The notes beneath the pieces are model-generated. The model did not search any database. It was not told the origin of the DNA and saw only the letters and a program-made list of their open reading frames with translations. This document shows, one piece after another, positions 29,161 to 41,100 of a stretch of DNA of 64,000 nt; position 1 is the stretch's first letter, and the number at the start of each line of letters is the position of its first letter. The translations under genes were made by a program, and so were the position numbers. This DNA is from Pyrocephalus nanus. Its lineage: Eukaryota > Chordata > Aves > Passeriformes > Tyrannidae. The stretch is from contig CM076266.1 of the NCBI GenBank assembly GCA_038380795.1, positions 8,702,001 to 8,766,000 of the forward strand, given 5' to 3'.

Positions 29161-31650
29161 GTGGGTTTTAACTACTCTTCTCTCATACGTCTTAAACATC
29201 TGGCTAAATGCATCACTGGGAAACACCGCGCGTATTTTGCGCGCTCGGGACCTGCCGTCCCGCGGCCCCTCCGCGCTCCCAACGCGGCCGCGGTGGCTGA
29301 GCGGGGCAAGTCTGAAAATCGCTTTGCGCTGCTCCTCCTGCCACCGCTGTGCCGGGAACCGGGCGGCTAAGGACAAACCTGGGCGTTTAGGGGAAGAGCT
29401 GAGGGTTTGTTGTGCTTTGGCTTTTTCCTGAACAGCTCCCGGAGCTGCGAAACGCCCTTGGGGCTCCACCCCGCCCACCCCTGAGGGAAAAGGGGTGAGA
29501 GGCTGTTCAGGGAGACACCCTTCACACCCACCCTCACCCACCGCTGCTGTCCTGGGCAGGAGCCTGTGCTGGGCACTAGAGAGGGAATAACGGGGTGTTA
29601 AATACGTATTAAGTATAGAAAATGGGGTGTAAAATAACGAGACCTCTTCTGTCGGGGCGGTCTGCAGGGCCTCCCAAAACACTGCCCAAGGGATGTGCGG
29701 GGGATGGAGAGGGAAGTGTGTGTCCTTCCACTATCAGAAGCAGAGGGGGGGCAGCGCTCTTTCACCTTCTCTGCTTCCGTCTCCCACGCAGGAAAGACCC
29801 CCGAGGCTGGGTATTGTGGATCATCCTGCTTAACTCCTCTCCAGGATCATCCTACCCCCGGTGCAGCCCTGCCCTCCCTGAGCAGCCAAAGACTCCACAC
29901 AGTTCCATCTTCTCAAGGAGCTGGGCTGGCTCTGTCCCCATGATGTGAGTCTTGTGGGGACCCTACAAGCCCACGGGGGTACCTGAATATGCACAAGGCT
30001 GAGGGAGCAGTCTCCCAGGAACAGGCTGGCTCCAGGGAGGGGGCTGCCAGAAGCACTGAGGGGACAGGTGAGCATGGCTGGGCTGTGACAGTTTGGGACT
30101 GTGGGGGATATGCTCTGGTGCCTGCTCCCCTGTCCCCATGGGGCTCCCTACCAGTGCAGATGGACATGAACATTTCCAGTCTCCTGGTTCTTCATCCCTG
30201 CTGATGCCTCCTCCCTGGTCCAGTCCACCCACCCTACCCTCCAGCTCATGAGGGCTTGAGGGCCACTGTGGGGGCTGAATGTCTGACACCATGTCTGTAC
30301 ACATGTCCCTGGGACACCCTGGGGCTTTCTGGAGGGTCCTTCACTGACTTGTGCTTAAACACCTGGGACAGAGCAGTTGCCCCCCACCCACTTCTGGGAT
30401 GGTGGTGAGCCTCTCCCTGAGAGCTGTGGGCTCAGGCAAAGAAAAGCCGGGCACAGGGTCACCCCTGTAGCAGGCAGAGTTGCACTTTGCTGTCCCCAAC
30501 TCACCTTGTGTCACTGGCCCCTCCAAAAGGGAGTGTGCAGGAGGACCTTGGGTCCATAGATATTGGAGGGTGCCTTGAGCTTTCATATTCCAGTGGTTCC
30601 AGTCTCCATCTCCAGCCCTGTCTTCATAGGACCCCCTCTCTGACCAGACAGAGCTTCTTGCAATTGATTTTAGAGGAATTATTTGGGGAAATAACAGATG
30701 GATGGAGAGTGAGATACCTGACACCTCTCCAGAGTGCAAATGGAGACTCTTCACCTGCATGCTGTTCAGCTCTGTGACTGTTTGGGCCTCCAGTGTTCAT
30801 CTCAGAGGAACAACATAAATGCCAAGAAGGATAAAAGACAAATCACAAGGGCAGATTAATAATGTGGCAAATACTACTGTTATTGGCCTGGGCTCCAAAG
30901 GTCTCTCCCATCCATGGTGGGCTCCAAAATGCACCTAAGGTGGTAAAACCTAAATGTGAATTGCTCTCACTATTGATTGTATCACTTGTCTTTGTAGTGA
31001 CATTAATCACGGCAAGTTCCTCCTGCGATTTAGGAGATTGTAATATGTGGTTCCATAAGACTCTCACTGTGATTTAGCATTGATTAATGTCCATTCATAA
31101 AATGATATAAAACTTACTTCTCTTCCATTGTAGAGCCCCAAACCACATTCCAGACAATATTTCAAAACCTTGTTAATGTAACTGCTAATTTCAGAGGGTG
31201 ATGGGGATGGTTATGGTGTACATGGGCTCGTGCAGAGGGGTCTGCAGTGGGGGCAGGAAGAGGTTAGAGAAATTATTTCCAAGGCAGAAAATTGCTGTCC
31301 AGTTTAAATTATTTCAGGTGTTACATGGTCATTCTGCTGTGCCTTCAGATTCACATCAGAGCTCCTGAGGATTTAATTAGCACTTTGAAGTGCCTGACTC
31401 TAAATACTCAAAGAATCAAATTATTTTGGTGATAAGCCCCACAGTATTTGTACCTGTGGCTTCTTCATTCCTGCATGGCATTTGGCCACCTTCCACTCCC
31501 AGTGAACTGGCTGCTCTGAAGATATTATAGATATATTTTGCTTTCACTGTATTTTTCTGGAGGCTCTGCTTGGCACGGGGCCTAGTACAAAATACTCATG
31601 CTTTTTATTTCCTTTTTTTTTTCCCTTCTGTTTTTAAGACACATACCAGG
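29161..31650. other. Intergenic, no gene seen
   Basis: A CpG-bearing patch lies at 29220-29380. Otherwise the sequence is unique and of moderate GC. AT-rich DNA at 30800-31090 could be a further regulatory element. The open frames at 29152-29682 and 30341-30760 have no family resemblance. Confidence 0.6.
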
Positions 31651-32480
31651 GATTGCGATGTGCATGCATAACGGTATGTGATCCAGGAATCATGCTCTTG
31701 CAAAAAAAAAAAATCAAATTAGTGAAGCGGGGAGGAGACTGAGTGCTGGCAAAATGTTTAGAGAACTAGAAAAAAAAAAGCTGAAAGTTGACACCTGGCT
31801 GAAAAACAATATATAATAGGAAGCTGAACATTTGGTGCTTTAGTATATATAATTTAGCTGTAGATAATAGATAATAGAGAGTTCACAGGATCACTTGATG
31901 GGAAATATATTGAAAATACAATTTTTCTTTGCAAAATGTATGCAATGATTGCAGTTTTGGTTTAATAATAAATTAAACTTTGAGGAAGCATTTGATTCAA
32001 ACCTCTGCTTTTTCTAATGGCATCCAGAATTATTAATATCTGTCTAGCCAGCTAAAGAGGTTTTTAAAGAGTATGCTGGGTGTTCTGCAATTAAAGTAGC
32101 CATCTGCCCTTCATTAAAACTCCATTAACCTTTACATTAAAATACATTTAAAATGCAGACACACTGAAAATATCAAGCACAAATAAAATAGATAAATCTA
32201 AGTTGTTTCTTTGCTTTACTGGCTTATTTGTGCAACATATGGCAACTTGTTTTGGCCCCTATAATTTTCTGGAGGCAGATAACACTTTGTAGCATTAATT
32301 GCATGATACCAAAAATTATATTCCATGTTAAGGATGGGAAATAATTATAAGAAGGTAATGGAATTAATAACTGATGGAAATTTCTAGAACAGCTTGTTTA
32401 TAGAAGGTAAGAAAATAATTTAAAGTTCAAATTATTAACTTCAGAATAAAATGCTTAATCTTAGCAGAACTAAATTGCTT
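31650..32480. promoter_or_regulatory. AT-rich candidate regulatory block
   Basis: About 800 bases of unique, AT-rich DNA with TGCATGCATAA near 31661, several ATTA/TAAT cores, and gtagcattaattgcatgat near 32290. No repeat family is recognised. Regulatory function is a guess. Confidence 0.25.
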
Positions 32481-32840
32481 TGCTCATGCTGCTCTGCTGA
32501 TTACAGTGGAGCTATTTCTGTGGTAGAATGAACCATGCAAATAAAAGAACTGAAAATTTTCTGAAACTATTCCTATATATTGTCAATATAAAATGAAGCA
32601 CGGTTCCTGTAGATGCTGCTGCGTTGTCCCCTTGAGCCTCACACTGGTATCTCTCTAAGGGGTGAGAGCAACAGTGTATTTTCCCTGTCTGAATTATTGT
32701 TACCATTGGCAGAGCTGCCGACTTTGTCAGTAAATAAATATGCCTGAAACACCCCTTCTAAGACTTGCTTTTACTTGCTTCTGATTTCACACAATTGATC
32801 AATGTGGGCTGAAATTCCTGAATATCTGAAATACCTGCCT

Positions 32841-32844
<4 letters not shown>

Positions 32845-32871
<27 letters not shown>
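32845..32871. repeat. T27 homopolymer
   Basis: Twenty-seven consecutive T residues followed by AG at 32872-32873. Confidence 0.95.
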
Positions 32872-32919
32872 AGGTCAGCAAAAATGGCTCAGACATTTCC
32901 AAGACCCAGGTTAAGCAAT

Positions 32920-33600
32920 AAAGTCATTGTTTCACCCTGCTGAAAGTCTTTCCAGTGAGGGTGTTTGCACACCCACCGAGCCACGATTTACCGCCGCAGC
33001 CGGCAGGGATCAGGCCCCCCTGGCACAGGGCACACCTCCTGTCACTGATCCCACCAACCCAGACTTTGGGCAAACCATAAAACTTTCAAAAAGTGGCTCC
33101 TCCGTGAGCTACGCAGCCTCCTGTGCTGCATTTCCCGGGGGCTGCCTTTGCTTCGGAGATAACCCCGCTCGGGATCTGAGCAGGATCTCCCTCCCTGTCT
33201 TTGCTTTTCCTGCCTCCCGTGGGCTGCAGCAGCCGGTGGCGGAGGAGTGAGGTGTCAGACGCATCCGCAGCGAGGGGAATGGGCCGAGGAAGGAGCCGGT
33301 GACAGCTCAGAGTCGGGTGTGTGATGCTCAGGGAGCACCTGCAGCGAGGGCTGGCAGGGAAATTCAGGGCTGGGTGGGAGGGAGGCGGGTGGGGGGACCC
33401 CAGAGACAGAGATAGGAGAGGAGAGAGAGTGGTGGGAGGTGAGGAGGGACGGGCAAAGGGTCCAGGTGTGCCATGTGGGGATGGGTTAGGGGTAGTGGGG
33501 CAGGGAGAGGCAGCAGCATCTGCAGAGCACCATGCAAAGGCTGCGGCAGCGTCGGGAGGGAGAGGTCAGCGGTGATCACTGCCCTGCGATCGACAGTCGC
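32920..33600. promoter_or_regulatory. Isolated GC-rich patch with G-quadruplex motif
   Basis: GC content rises here within an AT-rich region, with some CpG at 32970-33300 and G-runs at 33367-33500. It may be a distal regulatory element. No coding signal is convincing. Confidence 0.3.
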
Positions 33601-34371
33601 TCACAGAGGAATTCCTGACAGTCCTAGGATTAAATAACCTGATTTTCATTGCAGATCTTTGTAAAAATTTAACATTGTGAAGCATTTCAATCCATGCTGC
33701 AAGAAAATGCTTTTACTTGGCTTGACAGCGTGTTTTCAAAGCCGTGTTTTCTCAGGAAGTTTTACAACATTTTGCAGTTCATTTTTACTCAGAAAAAACA
33801 CAAATGTCAAGATTTCCCAGGAAACACAAATCCTGTTTCCTTTAAGGATCTGGTCTCAAAGATCTCTGCATATCAGATGGTACAATTTAAATTCATATTT
33901 CAGTAATGCCCTGCTGATAAGGAAATAGTTTGGGGAATTAAGTAATGTATTTCCATGGTCTATCATGCTATTTTGTTATTGGTGTTTTTAATAGCAGGAC
34001 CAACACTGAAGGATCATCTTGGGAAAAAGAGCTTGGGTTTCAAACAGGTTTGTAGTTTTCTTAGCTGGGTTTATATATGGCCCTTATATTGACAGTACTT
34101 TTTGATTAATATTGTGTATAACATTCCTTAATGCATCAGTTGATTTAATTATGCAGAAACATTCGTCCACCTGGACGAGCTCTTGATGAAATGACATTTT
34201 ATTGACAAAATGACAATTTAATACTGAGCTCTCCTAAAGCTCTCAGCTGAGTAGATTGGTTCAGCAAGTAGAAGAAGGGTTGTGGACAGCTCGGCAAATC
34301 CTTTTGTTTTCCCCAAAATTTCTCAGTGGGCTATGAGCATGACAGGTTTGCTACTGGAATTTAGTACTGGG

Positions 34372-34538
34372 CTACCTTTGTGTCCTCAAGTCCAGGTTGG
34401 ATGAGGCCCTGGGCACTTTGATCAGTGTGTAGAATCCCTGCCCAGGCAGAGGGGTTGAAAACAGATGATCTTTAAGGTCCCTTCCAACCCAGATCATTCT
34501 GTGATTCTGTGATTTCATGATTCTGTCAGTGGCAATGC
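34372..34538 (+). mobile_element. CR1 LINE 3' end (sense)
   Basis: It contains aggttggatgaggccctggg, gatgatctttaaggtccctt and ccaaccca, and ends in the CR1 terminal octamer repeat (ATTCTGTG twice, then degraded copies). This is the typical bird CR1 3' end. Confidence 0.93.
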
Positions 34539-37075
34539 ACAAAGGAGTGGTTTCATCTACAGCTTCTTCTGGCTGAGCTCAATGTAGCTGGCTGAAATGC
34601 GTCTCTGGGTAATGGCCCTGACATCTTCTTTTGGCAGGAGCCCTGCTCTGGCTTTGTACAATTCCAGTTATCTTGGTAAGTGAGTGGAACTGTGGCTGGG
34701 TGACATACATGGCTGTGAAGGGGAAAAAGGAGCTGCCCTCACCAGCATGGCTTGCAAAGAGCTGCCCTCCCCACACTTGGAGAGGAGTGCTCAAAACTCT
34801 CTCTTCTCACCCCAGTGTGGACAGTATGATCTCGCTGTGTGGTCTCAAATAAGCTTTTGTTTAGCTTTTGCTGGATCTTTGAACTGCAGACTTTAAAAAT
34901 CAAGTAGACTTCAAGATGATGGATTTGGGGTGGGATTTTCAAAAGCTTACAAGTGACTTTGGAACAGGCATCCTATGAAATTGCTGGGGTCTTCCATCAT
35001 TTGGGCACTTTTGAAAAAAAAAAAATAGATCCTTTATCGGGACCTTAGTTTCACTTTCTTAAAAAATTGGACTGTAGAGGTGGTCCTGATGATGGAGAAT
35101 AATATTGACTTTCTGTGGCTGATAGCAGAGATGTGAGTGGGCTGGGAGTTTTCCAACCAGATGTTTTTTTTTCTTGGAAAATGCTGATTTATTAAAACTG
35201 AAACTTTTCATGGGAACATATCAGTACTGATTAAATTTTGCTGAGAGAGATTGCTAGGGCTTGAGCCAGAATCTCTGAGTGTAACAAAAAATGAGATCCT
35301 TGAATGGGGAATAGCCAGCAGGTCAGGGCAGCCATCTGGAGCCTGTCTGGGTCAGGTGGAGGAGCGGACAGGCTTTGAGTCTCCCACATAACTGACATGG
35401 CCCTTGGGCTATTGCTCACTCCAAGGATTATCTACTGTTTTTTCATAAAGCAAACTTAAAAACCTCTCCATCTTATTGTTATATGGAGTGGGAAGTGTGT
35501 TTTTTGCCTAGGTTGTTGTGAGGATTAAATATTTACTTGAAAATGTCTTTGAAAATCCAATTTATCAAATTACTGGTATTGCAATTATTAGTACCAATTT
35601 AGAGAGGAAGGTGCATTGCAGGTTACAGTCATCAGGAACACTTTGAAGAGGATGTGTGAACATCAAGTCCAAAGACTTAATCCTCTGAAAGCAAATTACT
35701 GGTAACTGCATTACGGTGAGTTATTATCAGTAAATGTTATTAGCATGAGGATTTGTTCCCACGTCAAAATGATGTTAATACAACATTAGTGATGCAGGTC
35801 TTTGGTGTCAACATAAGAATATCAAATGCAAGTGGAGGAAAATTGTATTGGATTGTGGAGATGATGGCAAATCAATGACAGAAAATCTATGGAGAGCAGT
35901 TCACAGTGACACAAGAAAGCAGTGTCTGCATAAATCAGTGCAGACCAACGGACACTGAAAGGAAATTTCCATGCAAGATTAAGTGGACATTGTTATCATG
36001 TCAGGTCTACACGAAATAAGTGCTACAAAATGAGGATGATACTGTGATACAAACATTAGGACCAACCGATGTCAACAGAAATTGCTCTCATGGAAAGAAA
36101 CCAGCAGGCTCCTCCAGTACAAACTCCATCAGCAGCAGGAGCAGCTACTGAGCTCCACCAGGTCTGGGAGCTCCTGTGGAGATCAATCCCAACAGCATTT
36201 GGTCCTGAGCAAACACAGACCTACACAATGTCTCCTGGCCCAGAAATCTGCCACAGATGGGGAAGAGCAGATGTCTGCAAAGGGACATGGCAGATCATGA
36301 GGAGTCCAGAGAACAACTTGGGCAGCGTGGGGGCAGCAGCCTCTGCCTTGCAGAATTTTCTGTATGCAAAGGAGAGAGGTGAAGAATGAGGAGGGTGATG
36401 CTCTGGGGACTCATGGGGTCATGGAGAAGAGTGGGGTGGCTGGAGAACCAGAGTGGCAGTTGGCAAAGTGATGCTAATGGGAAGGAAAAGCTGATGGTGA
36501 AGCCACACCACATCTTTTCTAACTAGACCTGTGTTTAAGAATATAATCAATATGTTTCAGAGGCATGAGTTGATACGTCCCATCATCTTACCTCCTTGCA
36601 GTGTGAAGTTTAGGGAATATTCTTGTCTGTACCCTGATCCACCTGTCTGTTGAACACTGCAGCCCAGCTGAGGAGCCCTGTCACATGTCCATAAGCCCAG
36701 AAGGGCATCACAGTACGTGTAACTGGATGACAAGACACACAAGCTTGAACAGGGCACAGGTACTGCGGGCACCTAACCTGAGAACAGGGGAGCAATAAAC
36801 CCTTTTTCAGATGCTCCTCAACATCACAAGCTTTCAGTCCAGCCCAGGAATGGTCCCATGTATCTTGTACTTGAGGCATTCTCCGCTGTGGGTGGAAGTG
36901 GTTCTGCATTTTCTACATTTATTGCACATTTCCTGTACATTTATTGCACATTTATTGCACATTTGTTCAGTTAAGGCACAGTGAGCTGGGTCTCAGGGAA
37001 GGCAGTGGGAATTTTGCCACCAGTTTGACAGCGAATAGGACCAGGCCCTGTGTCTGCAGAGCAGTGTAAGTGTCC
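34539..37075. other. Intergenic, no gene seen
   Basis: Unique AT-rich sequence. Open frames at 36069-36389 and 36610-36909 have no recognisable features. A short tandem repeat lies at 36914-36966. Confidence 0.6.
36914..36966. repeat. Short tandem repeat of ACATTTATTGC
   Basis: An 11-base unit recurs four times with small changes and one interruption (tcctgt). Confidence 0.8.
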
Positions 37076-37079
37076 TAAT

Positions 37080-37380
37080 GTGTTTAAAGTGTTTATAAAA
37101 TTACTTAAGTCAGACACATTTTTCAGTCCAGCCCATTAGCCTTTCACATGTGTTTGTGCAGAGCGCAGTGCCCAGGCAGACTGGCGGCTTGTAAATGTTA
37201 AATCAGCATAAATATCACAGCCTCCATGAAGCCTGTTCATGTGGCAACTTGCAGCATGATTAACATATTGCAGGGAAAGAAAATATTGACATTTTATAAA
37301 TCCGTATCTCTGTAATGCTGCATGAAAAGCGATATCTGTGATACTAATGGACACCTAATTAATGTTATTACAATACTTAC
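37080..37380. promoter_or_regulatory. Candidate conserved non-coding element
   Basis: A compact unique stretch with CACATGTG E-box near 37146, gcatgattaacat, TTTATAAATCC and acctaattaatgtt. It lies 12.6-12.9 kb upstream of MNX1 between plain DNA and a CR1 copy. Function is inferred. Confidence 0.35.
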
Positions 37381-37571
37381 AGCTCACTGAGAAGCTGATG
37401 AGAGAGCCTGTAAAAGAGATAAGATTAAAAGAGAGATCAGTAGCAGTAATTTCAGCCACATTTCTGGCAGCAAGTTCTAGTGCAGCACTTGCTTTAACTC
37501 CTGCTACAGTCACTGCTGGCATTTATGGCTCTGTAGCTTCAGGGCTGCTTCTGCAAAGATGCTGCTGGCTG

Positions 37572-37620
37572 AGCAGTAAAGAGGAGCAGAGAGTCCTGGG
37601 CAGTAAAGAGGAGCAGAGGA
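37572..37620. repeat. Imperfect tandem duplication (28-bp unit)
   Basis: GCAGTAAAGAGGAGCAGAG occurs twice, 28 bases apart, immediately before a CR1 copy. Confidence 0.8.
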
Positions 37621-37633
37621 TGCTGAGCAAGAA

Positions 37634-38172
37634 AATCACAGAATCACAGAATATGCTGAGTTGGAAGGAACCCACAAGGAACATTGTGTCCAACTCCTGG
37701 CCCTGCACAGGACCATCTCCAAGAGTCACACCATGTGCCTGAGAGCATCGTCCAAAAGCTTCTTGAGCTGTCAGCCTTGGTGCTGTGACCACTGCCCTGG
37801 GGAGCCCGTTCAGTGCCCAACCACCCTCTGAGGAATTTTCTAATCTCTAACCTAAACCTCCCCTGACACAACCTCAGGCCATTCCCTTGGGTCCTGTCAC
37901 TGGTCACCACAGAGCAGAGATCAGTGCCTGACCCTCCTCTTCCCCTCACAAGGAAGTTGTAACTGCAATGAGGTTTCCCCTCAGTCTCCTCTTCTCCAGG
38001 CTGAACAGACCAAATGCCCTCAGCTGCTCCTCACACAGCTTCTCCTCAAGGCTTCTCACTATCCTCATTGCCCTCCTTTGGATGCTCTCTAAGAGGTTAA
38101 TACCTTTCTTATAGTGCAGTGATCAAAACTGCACACAGTATTCAAGGTGAGGCCACAGCAGGGCAGAAAAGT
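37634..38172 (-). mobile_element. CR1 LINE fragment (antisense)
   Basis: It begins with the complement of the CR1 terminal repeat (atcacagaatcacagaat), followed by agttggaaggaacc and the characteristic reverse-strand words tctcctcttctccaggctga and ccctcctttggatgctct. About 540 bases of the 3' part are present, with no intact frame. Confidence 0.95.
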
Positions 38173-41100
38173 CAGGTCAGGAATGAATCAGGGATATTTT
38201 GTCACCTGCAACATTGTCCTTGACAAAGCAGAGGGAGATGGAGAGGAACTCAGTGACAGCGACTGCAACAGCAGTGATACTTGGAGATGCTCAAGGAAGA
38301 ACAGGCAAAACCCCTTCCTGGCATGGTCTGTGGCCAGGGTGAGGTTCACAAGGTTTTATGAGGTGTTTTCTAGTTAAGTTTAATAAGTTAACTTGGCTTC
38401 CCAGGCCTTGCCATTAACCAGCAAATTTGGTTTAATCACAGTTATGACAAACAGTTATTGGCTTAGCATCAGGCTCTTTCAGGCAAGGCACCACTGACTA
38501 ACATTTGAAGAAGCATCTCTGTAACTTGGGCATCTTGGTGGGACAGGAGGGGCCCAGCTGTGTGAATCCAGGCTCCAGGCAGCTCCTGGGCTCTGGAGCT
38601 GGGACTGGTGCCCCCCATGCACAGCAGGGATGCTGAGGACATGCCAGCATCACAGGGTATTGTGGTGTGGTGAGTGGGAAACTCTAGGAAACCAATATTA
38701 AAAGCCATCCTTGGGCTAAACCTATGGCAGTGAGCAGAAAGTGAAAGCTTGGGGGGATGCTTTTCTCTAACAGGGCTGCGAGATTGTAGTGACATCGATT
38801 TGTCTCTCGGATGTATAAACTTGCCTTTTTTTATCTCTGCTATTTAAAAGATGCAAATATTTCCTGGAAGCACAGCAGGTACAGAGATATTGACTCTGTT
38901 TCAAAGAGGTTCTCCTTCCTCCAGTCCCTGGAGATCTGGGGCACTGGTTGACACACTGATCTTGCTGGAAAGCTCTGTCCTCCCCCAGCAAGGCTTTTAC
39001 ACTGCATGTTTTTCTGCCTGCACCCACCAACCAGTGTGCCACTGTCAGAAAGGACTGTGCCAGGCTATTGCATGTGAATTCAAATAACACACAGCAATGC
39101 CAGAACTGCATCAGGTCATTAAAGGCAAATCCTCAAGCAAAGTTACCTTGAAAGCACCAGGAATTCTTAAGACTTAAAGACCGATACACCTGTGGACACT
39201 GTGATCCCTCACTGCTTGCTTGTCTCCAGCTCCAGTGGTGTTGATTTTGCTTCCACCACGTTTGAGCAATTAGTTTTAGTGGCTGGAACATCATTTGTAA
39301 GTTGAGTAACCCAGACTCTTTAATCCAAGGCTGTTTGCCCCCAGAGGGGTTTAGAATTTTCCTAAAAGATGGCAAAGAGCCACGGTGTAATCTTGAATCG
39401 ACGTCTAGTTCCAGAACAATCAACTCTAAGTTGTTTAAGAAGACTGGGTACATTAAAGTGGCTGTAAATCAGCATAATGAAAACAACAGTACATGCAGAA
39501 ATTCATTACATATCTGATACACTGGGGTGTTGTTTTTTTATTTGGTGCATTTATGCTTTATGATTGTTTTGCAGCATAAAATTCAGCTGATGGATGTGAA
39601 ATTACAAACTGCTGCCACCTCTCTCACAGTAAACAGAAAGTATTTCAATAAATAAGTAAATAAATAAATAAAACACCTAAACGTTTTATTATAATAAAGT
39701 TACTTGAGGCCAAGAGTTCAATAAGGAGAATTTATAAACATATCATTTCAGATCTTGGAAGGATTTCAACATAATTTGCTTGTGGTATGGTAAGTGAGGT
39801 GAAATCCATCTACAAGTCTCTCTGGAATAATAAATATATGGAAGTGTCTCTTTATATTTGCTATGAATTTACTGTAGCACAAAATGCTCTAGACTATCCC
39901 AATTAAATATGCATGACTTTTGGGCAAGGAAGGAATTCTTGACCTACTCTATTCTTAAATGAGATCCATTTTATTTCTCGGCAAAACACAAACCTTGTCC
40001 TCTCTTAACTCTATTGACTCAAGTGATGCCACTCAAAGGGTGAGGGTTTGAAGAATCAGGCCCCAGGGCCCCAGCCTTCAGCAATATTTTTAAATATGCT
40101 TTCATCCAAGTTGACAGTGTAAATAAATTATAATAATTGAGACTTCATTTTATGTCCATTTGTAAATGAACATAGATTTTTCAATTTATCTAAGTAATTA
40201 ACCTTTATCAGCACTGCTGGCTGTAATGCAATGACAATTTTAGACACAAATAGACACAGGTGATTATCTGCAGGTATTCTGGGCTTGTTAACCAAGTCTA
40301 CTCTTGAGCAAATTCTCTGTTGTACAGGTGTACATGACCAAAAGTCACCTACTGCAAAATTCCCCATCACATTGTCAGCAGCTGCCTCTGTAGGACAGTG
40401 AGAGATGGGGTTGCTGAAGGGAACAACTTTGCTAGAGCAGGACAGTTTTTCATTTAGTGGCACTGCTGAGGTTTTCACCTTTGCTGCCATTCACCACTGG
40501 AATTGAATCAACTTATTAAAATAAACACGGGATTTCGAAACCTTGCACAGGGAGTAGGAAAAAGCATGGGCCATCAAAGCTTCTGGTGAAGTTTTCTTTA
40601 GGGGAGGTGTTGATTAGTAGATGTTATAGATCACCTGTCCCACTCTAACAGAAATACTGCCTTCTTTCCAAAAATCTGGTTTTGGGCTCACCTCCTAGGA
40701 CTTCACTGTTCTCTTGGAACAAATTTCCTCACTTGGGACTGACAGCCAATGCCTCTCCAGTCTCTGGTATGTATCCCACCTATATGAAAAAAGGGTCAAG
40801 ACAGGCAGGAATTACCACAGCCAGCCCTTTTCTTAGGGCTGTTGTCATAACTTTAGTAGTTGGCCCGTGGGAAGTGGATCTGCTCTCAGGCATCCACAGA
40901 ATGGGAGCAGAACAGGCACCACTTTCCATCTGCAGTTTTCTGTGACCTGGAGACTTACCCAGGAGTTCAGAAATCTTGTCTTTGAAAAGGTTATTGATTT
41001 GTTGCCTGTACAGTCGTTCAGACTCTACAAAACCATCTGTTCTGATTAAAAAAAAAAAAAAATTACAAAAGGTTTTGAAAATATTTAAGAGTAACTCTAG

